This document shows, in pieces, positions 1 to 10,442 of a stretch of DNA of 64,000 nt. This stretch comes from Cinnamomum chago. Taxonomy: Eukaryota > Streptophyta > Magnoliopsida > Laurales > Lauraceae. A model generated the notes under the pieces. The model saw nothing but the letters and a program-made list of their open reading frames with translations. It searched no databases and had not been told where the DNA came from. The stretch is taken from NCBI GenBank assembly GCA_038049695.1, contig CP142451.1:12212001-12276000 (forward strand), read 5' to 3'. The translations under genes were made by a program, and so were the position numbers. The number at the start of each line of letters is the position of its first letter. The first letter of the stretch is position 1.

Positions 1-300
1 TCCAATGCATATTATTTTTTTATTTTAATTAAAAAGAGTGATCTATCTAAGTATTTGACTTAGGACTGATGAGAGTGGAGAAACAAAATTCATGCAGCAG
101 ACTATTAATCCCAACATACTTGGAATAAGACTTTGATTATGGTGATGATGAGCCTGACTTATATTTAAAGACCGGGCAAGAATTAGTTGGATTCTCATAG
201 AGGGCTCTCATATATTCTTGGATAAGACTACATAAGACTTTCCATAATCAGAAACTTCATAAGGTTGCCCAGGGTTGTAATATATCTAATGGTAATAGCT
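1..300. other. intergenic, no recognisable feature
   Basis: AT-rich sequence outside the LINE that begins at 322. No open frame of useful length, RNA gene or clear repeat seen. Confidence 0.5.
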
Positions 301-321
301 ACAAAACATGCCAACAAGCCA
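301..321. repeat. target-site duplication of the RTE LINE, left copy
   Basis: A 21-bp stretch next to the 3' end of the minus-strand LINE matches 3437-3457 at 19 of 21 positions. The two copies bracket the element exactly, as expected for a target-primed insertion followed by some drift. Confidence 0.8.
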
Positions 322-3300
322 AACCAAACCAAACAAAGCCTTTTACCACTAGGTGGGGTCGGCTATATGGATTTGACGACGCCAATCAAATCTGTTTAGG
401 GCCATGTCCTCCGTTAGATCCATGTAGGCAAGGTCATGTTTAATAGTTTCTTTCCAACTTCTCTTGGGTCTCTCTCTCTCCCTCTCCTACTCCGGGCAAT
501 CTCTATGCTTTCACACCTTTTAAAAGATGCCTCCGTTGGGCGCCTTCTAACATGGCTGAACCATCTCAGTCGATTTTCTCTCATTTTATCTTTAATCGGT
601 GTTATTCCTATTTTGCCTATAATCTCCTCATTCATAATCCTATCTCTCCTTGTGATTCCGGACATCCATCTTAGCATTCTCATCTCCACAACTTCCATCT
701 TCTTAACATGATTATGCTTTATTGCCCAACACTTTGATCCATATAACAACGTTGGACATACCGCCACCTTATAATACTTTCCTTTAACCTTGAGGGGGAC
801 TTTCCGATTACACAAGACCCCCAAAGCACTCCTCCATTTGATCCACCCGGCCTGAATCCTGTGACTTACATCAGTATGAATCTCTCCATCCTGTTGTACC
901 ATAGATCCAAGGTATCTAAAGTTTTCTTTCTTTACAATCTTTTGTGTGTCCAAACTTACTTCTAAGTTATCAGGTGTCCTACTTTGACTAAACTTGCATT
1001 CCATATATTCCGTCTTGCATCAACTTAGCATAAACACTTTTGTCTCTAACGTTGTCCTTCACAATTCTAGCTTAGCATTCACTCCTTCTCTCATCTCATC
1101 CACTAAAACAATGTCATCTGCAAATAGCATACACCACGGCACCTCATCCTGAATATGTCTTGTAATCTCATCCATAACTAGGGCAAACAAGTACGGGCTT
1201 AACGCTGAGCCTTGGTGTAGACCAATCGTGATAGGAAACTCTTTAGTCTCCCCGTCAGTTGTTCTTATAGATGTCACGACTCTATTATACATATCCTTTA
1301 TCGCCTCAATATATGCGACACACACTCTTTTCTTTTCCAGTACTCTCTATATAATCTCGCTAGGAACACGGTCATAGGCCTTTTTTAAGTCAATGAACAC
1401 CATATGTAAATCTCTCTGACATTCTCTATACTGTTCCATTAACCTTCTCAGGAGAAAGATAGCCTCCATGGTTAATCTCCCAGGCATGAAACAAAATTGA
1501 TTCTCTAAAATGTTTGCTGTTATTCTTAGTCTTCTCTCAATAACTCTCTTCCATAATTTCATTGTATGGCTCATCAATTTAATCCCTTGGTAGTTCGCAC
1601 AGTTCTGAATATCCCATTTGTTCTTGTATATGGGTATAAGAATACTGTTCCTCCATGCATCAGGCATCTTCTTGTTCTTTAGCACTACATTAAAAAGCTT
1701 TGTCAACCAACTTATGTGATCCTCCCCCAAGCACCTCCAAACCTCAATAGGGATACCATCTGGTCCAACCGCTTTCCCATTCTTCATCATTTTCAATACT
1801 TCTTTAACTTCTTCCCTACTGATTCTCCTATAAAATATATGATTCGATTCTTCCCTAGAAATGGTAAGTTGCCCTAATTGTATGTCACTACTACTGCTAT
1901 CGTTAAATAACTTGTAGAAGTAGCTCTTCCAACGCTCCTTTATCTCCTCATCCTTTACTAATACATTTCCATCCTTATCCTTAATCCATTTAACTTGGTT
2001 TAAGTCCTTGGTCCGCCTATCTTTGGCTTTGGCAAGCTTGAATATCTCTCTTTCGCGTTCCTTAGTATCGAGTCGCCTATATAGCTCTTCAAAAGCCTTT
2101 GCCTTTGCTTCACTAACTGCCTTTTTGGTTTCTCCTTTTGCTTCTTTATACCTCTCCAAGTTCGCTTCATTTCGATCATTTTGTCAAGTTTTAAAGCACT
2201 CTCTTTTAACTCTTATCTTGTCTTGGACGGCCTCGCTCCACCACCATGCCTCTTTCTGTACCGGAGCACCCCCTTTGGATTCTCCTAAGACTTCTTTCTC
2301 TACCCTCCTAATACACTCTGCTTCCTTATCCCACATATTATTTGCAGTCTCATTTACCGCCCAAACGTCTTCTTCTAGTACTTTTTCCCTTAATGCTAGT
2401 TGCTTATCACCTCTCAAGTTCCACCATTTAGTCCTTGAGCATCTATACAACTTCTTTTTTCTAGTCCACCTTTGTAGCTGCACATCTATGATCAACAACC
2501 TATGTTGGGAAGTCAAGCTCTCCCCCGGTATAACCTTGCAATATTTACAAGCTAAGCGGTCTATTTTCCTAGTTAAGAAGAAGTCAATCTGTGTCCTTGA
2601 GGAGTCACTCTTATAAGTCACCAAATGTTCCTCCTCTGTTCTTAAAAAAGGTGTTAGTTACCATGAGATCATAAGCCACTGAAAACTCCAAAATATCATT
2701 ATCTTCTTCATTTCTATTACCGTATCCATGTCCCCCGTGTACTCCTATATATCCATTTACGTCACGTCCTACATGACCGTTCAAATCTCCTCCTATGAAG
2801 ACCATCTCGCATTGGGGTATCTCTAGTAGCACTCCTTCCAAGTCTTCCCAAAACTTCTCCTTATGTCCATCTCCTAAGCCCACCTGGGGGGCATAAGCAC
2901 TAATTACGTTCACTATCTCTTCTCCTAACACTAACTTAATTGCAATAATCCTGTCTCCACATCGCTTTACACTAACTATATCTTCCTTTAAGTCCTTGTT
3001 TACAACTATGCCGACCTCATTCCTCGATCTATTAAGTCCCGTATACCATAACTTATACCCAGTCCTCTCAATCTCTTTAGCTTTCTGTCTCACCCACATT
3101 GTCTCTTGCAAGCAAGCAATTACGATTTGTCTCATTTCCATTGTATCCACCACTTCCATAAGTTTCCTAGTTAGGCTCCCGATGTTCCAAGTACCTAATC
3201 TCAGCCTTCTATTTTGGACTAGCTTCCTTATCCCCCACACTCGTCCTAAGTGTGAGGACCCTTGCCTATTTAGCACTGCACTCGGGCACCGATGCAGCGG

Positions 3301-3436
3301 TTCTTGCTCACTTATCATTGTACTCGAACCATACAGCGCGTTGCTAAGTAGGGGACGCCCCCACGAAATTTCATTAGGTCTCAAATTCATAAAGAAATCC
3401 GACTGAGTATTGTGCTGGCTGTCGGCTACCTAACGC
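322..3436 (-). mobile_element. RTE-clade non-LTR retrotransposon (LINE), nearly full length, inactive
   Basis: About 3.1 kb on the minus strand. Order from the 5' end (3436): short leader, APE-type endonuclease, reverse transcriptase, thumb/C-terminal region, then the plant RTE-type 3' end (an AGCCGACCCCA block and an AAGGCTT-like block) closing in a TTTGG-repeat tail at 322-340. Near-perfect 21-bp direct repeats lie on both sides, so both ends are original and this is not a 5'-truncated copy. It sits about 7 kb upstream of the NPF gene. It cannot move by itself because its coding region has one frameshift and at least four in-frame stops. Confidence 0.9.
414..3390 (-). pseudogene. endonuclease/reverse transcriptase polyprotein of the RTE LINE, broken
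   Basis: The endonuclease part (2611-3390) shows LGTWNIGS, the LQET glutamate motif and GDLNGHVG. The end of the domain, SQHRLLIIDV, lies in the next frame (2184-2624), so a one-base frameshift falls near 2624-2650. The reverse transcriptase follows in one frame down to 414: GPDGIPIEVW, the FMPGR block, motif A FIDLKKAYD, motif B LHQGSALSPYLF, motif C FADD, then the C-terminal LLYGSKCW and MLRWMSG blocks. Nonsense codons interrupt it at 2184 (TGA), 1347 (TAG), 1059 (TGA) and about 1020 (TGA). The 1347 and 1059 stops sit where relatives normally have Trp, and the 1020 stop where they have Arg, consistent with C-to-T decay of methylated DNA. Function known for the family: target-primed reverse transcription. 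Confidence 0.9.
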
Positions 3437-3457
3437 ACAAAATATGCGAACAAGCCA
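3437..3457. repeat. target-site duplication of the RTE LINE, right copy
   Basis: Right-hand partner of 301-321, with two mismatches in 21 bases. Confidence 0.8.
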
Positions 3458-4455
3458 TTAGAAAATAATATGGTAGATGCACAATCTGATCAAATCAGTG
3501 TCTAATCCATCACTAATTTAACATTTCTGAATATCTTTGATACTTTGTTGTCAAAAGTGGCCTTCACACCACCACCAACTTTGTGTTGTATGGGAACACA
3601 AAGGACAACCATGACCACAGTATCAATCATATTATCAACATAATTAATGTGCCACTAAAAGGAGAACTTATAGGAAGAAAGCACCATTAAAAATATATAT
3701 AACTAATGACCCACTAGGAGGACAATTTTTTATGCAGGTACCATAAAAAAAATTATTAATTAAAAGTAGATGCATGTGTACAATGTGTCACTAGAGGTTG
3801 CGTTTTGTGATGGGAAATTCCTTATGTGAAAATTTCTTAGAATGTGCATCTTTTAAGAGCTGTACCAATCACAATGCAAATGAGTACCGTTTGTTTCTTT
3901 TATTCCACTGCAAAAGAAATTACCCACCTGTCAAAGAAAAGGAAATGGGACATGAAGAGCTGAACATGGGCACTGCTCAAAGGCCAAGAGGGTTATCTTT
4001 TTTGTTGACTGCATTGGCTGGGAGATCCTATAAATGGTCTTGAGCTACGTCTTGGTGCAAGGGAGAAGGAGATCTACTTAATACCTACCCAAGTTGTTCA
4101 GGCATGGCTTTTGGCTACCAACAATTTTGTCCCACGCAAACAGCACCAAAGCATGGAACAACATGGCCTGTGAGGATTATATTTTTTTGTGAATTAGCAC
4201 TCATTCGAATTTAACACCTCTCGAAAAATTTGACATTTACCCACTCTCTGCCAGTAACAGTTATGATCTGAATAGCTTTAATGATGTCTAAATTTTCCCC
4301 TTCATCTTTAGACATCATGTTTTTTACATAGGTAGGCGGGTCATGAGGAGATTGCTGAAACCTGTTATTCCTGCATGATTGTCTTTCTTTAATCATATGC
4401 TATGCTATGCCCTAGAGAACAGCAACACCAAGTTTGACCGATCAAGGTGGATTGA

Positions 4456-4457
<2 letters not shown>

Positions 4458-4509
<52 letters not shown>
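4458..4509. repeat. (AT)n microsatellite
   Basis: Uninterrupted AT dinucleotide run of about 52 bp. Confidence 0.95.
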
Positions 4510-4513
<4 letters not shown>

Positions 4514-4658
4514 GAGTAAGGCTCTCCTAAGTTTCTATGGAGTTTTTGAAATTTCCCCCATTTCCATCCCCATCCCCATGAGGGTCTCCAAGTGGACTCA
4601 ACCACATACTTGAGCTAACCTTATTCTAAGCTTGAGCTTAGGAGAGCTGGCCCTTATA

Positions 4659-4690
4659 CACACACACACACATACACACACACACACACC
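4659..4690. repeat. (AC)n microsatellite
   Basis: AC/CA dinucleotide run with one interruption. Confidence 0.9.
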
Positions 4691-5832
4691 AGCAAGGCAT
4701 GCCCGCGCTAAGCACGGGCCCAAAAATAAAAACATGTCCAATTTGTGGCTATTTTATGAGATATTAATTAATGAGAAAATAAATATAAGACCAACAAATA
4801 CACCATTTATTGCGGTTCAAAGCATGGCCCAGTCCGACATTTATAAAGTCAATATTATTTTTTATATAAATGAGAGTGAAACTTTAAGACTTATGTAAAT
4901 TAATATCAATGTTTATGTATTTATTTTAATAATTTCAATCGATTGCAAAACTGCATGTGGCCCCGTCTTTAGGAATTACTTTAAAAATTTTTATTGTATA
5001 TGGAGTCCATATGTATAAATCACTATCAATGATTCACTTTTAAAAATCACAAACATTAAGGTTTTTCTAACTATAATAGAATTCTAAATCTACCTAAAGA
5101 AGACTCATTTTAATTTGGTTGGATAGAGTTATTAAGCAAGGTGGATTTTTTCATCTGGACTCTTTAATCCCCTATTCATAATAAATATATATTAAAATTT
5201 AATTCACATAAAGAAGTTTAACAAAAGTGGACTCTGAATTGATTGATATAACTTATCTCTTGAAATTGATTTGAGGATAGAGTTCAATTTTACAATTGAT
5301 TAGTAAATCGGACTCCAATTTCGAAATCGAAGCCTACATTTATGATATATATTATATATATATATATATTAATTTGTGTGCATGAGAGAGGCACCTTTTT
5401 TTTTTTTTTGGTAAAAGAGAGTGGCATGTTGGGGTTGGTTAGTGAAGCATATTCCAGAAGACTGTCTGTGGCTTTGTCTGCGACTTTGTTTTATGCGTAT
5501 GTGCGTGGGCAGTGGCCTCACCAGGACCACCTTTGCAGATAAACTTTTTGTTTTTGGAGGTGGGAGAGGGAGAGGGAGAGGGAGAGAGAAGGGCTAGCAA
5601 TGTAGTGGAGGGTCCACTCCAGGGTACTGTTGGGTCGGCCAGTATTGAGTGGAGCACTCGATTCTCATTATAACTATGAACTTCCTATTCTGCCAGAATT
5701 GTTGGTCGACATATATGGATGTTTTTCCAACCTACCACTTTCGGGTGTAAATGATAGTTCTAAGTCAACTGAGCTATCCATGAGGATTGAAATATATAGA
5801 CGTGTCTTGTGTGTATAAATAGACATTTTCCA

Positions 5833-5835
<3 letters not shown>

Positions 5836-5871
<36 letters not shown>
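5836..5871. repeat. (AT)n microsatellite
   Basis: AT dinucleotide run of about 36 bp. A shorter AT run lies at about 5343-5370. Confidence 0.95.
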
Positions 5872-5873
<2 letters not shown>

Positions 5874-7214
5874 TGGAGCCAATTTACTGATGGAATTAAA
5901 TTGATGCCCCACCTTTATGATCATGCGTATTAGCAATGGTAGGGCCCACTGAATTGACGGGATATAATCTACTGCGGGTCCATAATTCATGAGTAACATA
6001 CATCATTAAATTGATATAACTATATATCTGACAAAAGAGTCTGACGTTGGATATATATATCACTTTGATCACAATAAATCTTGGCCAATGCCCTTACAAA
6101 AAACTGAGTATTTCAAGCAATTTGCAATTATAACAGGTTTAGACCATTTTCATCCAAAAAAGAAAACTTGTTGAGACCACCATAATAACAACAGCTTGGG
6201 ATCATCTTTGCTGCAAGCAGTTCGGATAATTTTTTTTTTTTTACATATGTTGTAACGTTTCCTTGAATTTGAACCTCTCCAATTTCATCCGAGGTCTCTC
6301 AAGGGACGAATTTGAACCACTTATGTCAGATAGTAGTTGCATGATTACTCTTTAAGATCTAGTTTAATTTGTCGTCATAGCTATCTTTATAGTGAGTTGA
6401 CACCACACAACACAACTCCCACACTCCACCTCAGCTGGAAAAGGGCCAGCAAAAGTCCTCTGCGTAGGGACTAGGCAGGGTATCCTAGTTCAAGCCTTGA
6501 ATGGGGGGTAGATAACAGCCATCAGTGCCTTGAATTCTAAAGGCAATCTACCGCAAGGGCAGTAAAAGTGGAGGTCCTCAAATGGTCATTAAATAATTTT
6601 CTTCTTATTTCAAAATAGTTAAAGCAACTATCATGGCGGTAATTAAAATAGAGAATTAATATTCTTTCATCAAAGTTTTTCTAACATGAGATTCTGGAAA
6701 TTCAATATGCAGTACGAAACCTAAGGTTTTGGTTGTTGGTTAGTAACATCAAACCTTAATATACATGATAATGGTGCCTTTGATTTATAACAAATGCCCT
6801 AATTCTACTCCACTTATCCAAAATCTGAACATAACCTGGGTAATTCCATCATCTCTGTGAATTAATCTGTTGGAAAATCAGCAGCTGATTCTAGTAAAAA
6901 CATTGAACTAAATTTCAGAAGTTTTTTTTTTTTTTTTTTATTCCTTGTAGTAGCTTTGAAAGGGTGGAACTGGAACATAGACAAATTTATCCAAGGGCTA
7001 GTTGAAAAAAGAAGTGGCCTACTTTCCAAATTTTGGTCACTTCCTTTTTGCCATCCATTAAAGAGCAATAGTCAGCTGACTTTGATTAAAAATAAAGCTG
7101 ATTGAGATCGAAAGATTTGTCCCCTATAAGGCTAAGGGAAGATTCGGTTTTCCTTTATCAATACAAGATTCGGTGATTTGGCTTTCATTTGGTTTAGTGA
7201 GTTCGGATCATCTA

Positions 7215-7393
7215 TCGCAGTTGTTATATCTTCACCGCAAGTGAACCAATATCAGTCCGTCACATCATCAAAAAATTTAGGTGATTTACTTTCATCTTAT
7301 TTAAATTTTTTTAAACTTCAAAATCACCTAAACTTTTGGATAACGTGGCGGACTGTTATTGGTTCACTTATGGTGAAGATATAACAAATGCGA
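7215..7393. mobile_element. foldback MITE with TA target-site duplication
   Basis: A 179-bp element whose two halves are imperfect inverted copies almost to the centre. Each end begins TCGCA, followed on both arms by a TTGTTATATCTTCACC block, then GTGAACCAAT and a GTCCG block, with AGGTGATTT/AAATCACCT near the middle. TA dinucleotides flank it at 7213-7214 and 7394-7395. TA duplication is typical of Tc1/mariner-type MITEs, but the tips do not match the usual Stowaway consensus. It has no coding capacity. Confidence 0.8.
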
Positions 7394-8279
7394 TAACATT
7401 GAATTTTTAGTCTCCTTCATTTATAATTTTCTTTCCTGTGGGATGTATTTATTTTGTAGGCCCTATTATGAATAAGATAGTTTCAAATTTCAATCACGGT
7501 CACCCACCACATGAAGTCATGAACCCTGTTTATCTCAAACCATCTTCTTTCTTTCTTATCTCTTATAATTTCTCTTTCCTCATCTTCAATGAGATTTTGG
7601 ACACACGGCTTTCCAATAGTGCTGGTATCGATGGGATTTCTCATTTGAGAGAGAATATATTCCTTGAGCACTCCAAGATACTCATATGTATATTGACATA
7701 GGGGTGTCGTGTAGTCTCACATGACGAATGATCCAGGTAAACTTGATTCCCTCCAACGTTATAGAACTTAGGACTTTATTTATCTTGGCAATGGAATAAT
7801 TCTTATATTGGACATGCCAATTTTAATCCTTCTATACATTATGAAATTAAATTGAATAAGGTTCTTGTGGTTCTTAAACTTAAGAAGAACATAGAGAATT
7901 GCTGCAACTCCCGCTCCCATACATTTTGCCAGGAATCGATTCCTAGCCGAGTGGGTTACCGTTTCCTCTACTGGACATTGGGCCACCCCAGAAAAAAAAA
8001 AAAGAAAAAAGAACTTAAGAAGAATATTCTTTTTGTTTGTCAACTTGCTAATGCTAAGTTATTGTGGAAGGTTCTTGGGGTGACTGAATTTAAGGATTCA
8101 GATAGTTTAGCCTTTCTCTATATATATATATTTTTTTGCTAATGCAGTTTGCTTAGAAGAAAGGAAGAAGATACATGGGCAAATCAGCCCCCCAAAAAAT
8201 ACTGTTGAAAGCAACTATACAAGCTTCACTAAATGAAGCAAAACAAAAGACAAACAGAGAAAGGGAAGCAACAAAAATG

Positions 8280-8384
8280 CCCTTGGTTGGGCAAATTGGA
8301 CTTGATTTTGATGAGACCTTTAATCTAGTCATTAAACCTACCATCACTCAGTTGATTCTTTCAATGGCTACAATCATGAAGTAG
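8280..8384 (+). pseudogene. fragment of Ty1/copia-like reverse transcriptase
   Basis: Translation gives LDFDETFNLVIKPTITQLIL, which follows the start of copia reverse transcriptases (a D-x-x-ETFxPVVKPTTIRLVL pattern). Only about 35 residues are recognisable and a stop follows at once. No LTRs were found around it. Most likely a decayed scrap; chance resemblance is less likely but possible. Confidence 0.5.
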
Positions 8385-8588
8385 TTGATATCCCAGCTTA
8401 ATGTCAAAAATATTGTTTTTCATCGCTTTCTCAAGATAACGAAAGAAAAATTAAATCTTTACGTACAAATAAAGGTGTTGTTTTTCAAGTCTACTTTTGT
8501 GCCTATTTCACTAATAACTAATTCAATTAGTAGTTTAGTGCTTAAATTGTTTGCCAAAGTTTCTTTGTGGATGTCTAATTGACCTTTC

Positions 8589-9190
8589 GCATCATCATCG
8601 TCATCATCAAAGCCTTGTTAGAATCGGCTACGTGAATTCTATTTCTCCATTCCGATCTATAAGTTGCATTTTTTTCATATCCACTTTTACTATCTTAATC
8701 CACGTCCTCTTCTGCCTATCATTTTCCTTTGATGGGATATTAATATGCATAGCCAAACTTTCTTTACTAGTGTCATTGTCAGCTTGCGTTCAACATGTCT
8801 AAACTATTTCAAATTAGTTTCTCTAATCTATTGATGCTATTCCTATATATATGTTTTCAAAATCGCTCATTTCCAATTTTACCCTTTCTAGTTTAACCAC
8901 ACAAACACTTCAACATTTTCATATCTACTATATCTATTTTGTACATATATTTCTTCTTTATTAGTCAACATTCAATTCCATAAGTCATAGCTACTCTAAT
9001 CATTGTTTTGTAAAAAATTTCATTGAATCTTATCGGCATTCATTGGTCATAAAGCATTTTAGAAGCCAGTTTCCACTTCAACCATTTCGCTTTTATTCTA
9101 TATTCGACATATTGTTCAATATCCCCATCCTTACCGATTATTACTGTAGTTTCAACTCTTTGTATATACCCATTGAAATTGAAATCTATA
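8589..9190 (-). mobile_element. degraded 3' part of a second RTE-type LINE
   Basis: Read on the minus strand, about 9120-8850 translates into the same C-terminal blocks as the LINE at 322-3436: a DGDIEQYVEYRIKAKWLKWK-like segment, YKTMIRVAMTYGIEC, then YKIDIVDMKMLKCLCG and a TRKGKIGNERF-like run, interrupted by several stops. The 3' end near 8589-8630 again has a GTAGCCGA block and AAGGCTT, ending in a GATGAT-type repeat instead of TTTGG. It is 5'-truncated or eroded and much older than the first copy. Confidence 0.75.
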
Positions 9191-10325
9191 TATTCTAATT
9201 GACCTTTTGCATATTAAAGAAAACAAATAAACATTAACATCTAAAGTAATAACCCAAGGTTATTTTTTCTTTTGAAAAGTTTGTTCATATAACTTTTATA
9301 ATATTATAATATGATAAGTTGATTGTACTACTTTTACTCCTTCACTCTATGATAATCTTGCTCATATAACTTAAATAGTATTACAAGTTTTCTTTTCATA
9401 ATTGAATTAGACATCCTAAACCACGACTATTTCTAAGAAGGATCTAATTGGAGTAGCTCAATTTCAAAGAGATCTTTAAAAAAAAACTGTATTCAAATAA
9501 ATAAGACTTACCAAATAGGCCTAAAGCAAACCAAATCTTCACAATTGAATTTCTCCTAGAAACCAAATCACTGAATCTTATCTTGATTATGTAAAACCAA
9601 GTCTTCCTTGATTAAGGACTAAATTTTTCCTTAAATAGCTAGAGCTATCTCAACCATTGGATAAAGCCAAATCATCTTCATCTTTATGAGACTATGATAG
9701 GGATCACACCAATACGGCCTTCCTAGGAGGAGTCAGGTGTGTGTGAAATTGTTAAAGGAAACCGTAAAATCCTTTCAACCAGTTGAGATCACCTTCTTGG
9801 AGCATTACTGAGTCAATCCGCCGAACTGAGTCACCACTGAGTTTGTGGTCTTTCTATTAGAACTCTTGCAACCATTAACACAAGCATTTGATGGAGGAGT
9901 TCACGAATTTCCAACAACCGATCCTTATCATGAAAGTGCGATTGTTCTGTAGAAAAGAAAAGGACTAGTCCCATAGTCCAAAATATTTTAGCCATACAGA
10001 AAATAAGGAGGAACAAAAGGAGGTGGAAATTGTATGCAGGTGGGGTAGGAAGAGCACTCAAAGCAACAGCATTGTGGTTAACAGCCTCTAAAACAAAACC
10101 GACCCATCCATAAAGAGGGATAAATAGTGTCGATTCCATGTGAAATGCAGCAATGCATGTTCAAATTCCAACTATTCCACATCACCTTTCTCTTACTCCT
10201 CGTATTAAAATATACCAAGGAAAACCCCCAAGTTCTCAAACCCCTAGAACCTTCCAATTTCCATCCTGATAAACTCAAAATCTAGACCTTCACCAAATCA
10301 AGCTGTGGTATTGCAAGTAGTGGCC
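9191..10325. other. intergenic and NPF promoter region
   Basis: No gene recognised. AT-rich up to about 9640. The part from about 10140 is the probable upstream promoter of the NPF gene. The minus-strand open frames here have no recognisable domains. Confidence 0.4.
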
Positions 10326-10333
10326 TATAAAAA
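10326..10333 (+). promoter_or_regulatory. probable TATA box of the NPF gene
   Basis: TATAAAAA lies 110 bp upstream of the proposed ATG (10443), allowing a 5' leader of roughly 85 nt. Position and sequence fit; there is no transcript evidence. Confidence 0.5.
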
Positions 10334-10442
10334 GGGAGGTTCCAAGGGTGCTCAAACTGCAAGTTTGTGGAGAGAGAGCTTTAGTTTTGTACCTTTTTTT
10401 TATAGCTTTTGGAGCTCCTTTTACCAAAGGAACTTGGAAAAA

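Larger units (their letters stand above)
3458..7212. other. intergenic, AT-rich with microsatellites
   Basis: No gene recognised. It contains simple repeats (listed separately) and homopolymer T/A runs. The open frames here are short and carry no family signature. A stretch at 6425-6500 looks faintly like tRNA promoter boxes but was not accepted. Confidence 0.5.

Noticed and set aside
3798..4043. 81-codon open frame beginning MRFVMGNS
   Set aside because: No homology recognised and no gene context.
6425..6560. Possible tRNA-derived SINE (CCTCAGCTGG and AGTTCAAGCC resembling A and B boxes)
   Set aside because: Box spacing is about 60 bp, too long for a tRNA head, and no A tail or flanking duplication is visible.
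9831..10139. Minus-strand open frame of about 100 codons
   Set aside because: No domain, no splice context, and it overlaps the NPF upstream region; probably chance.
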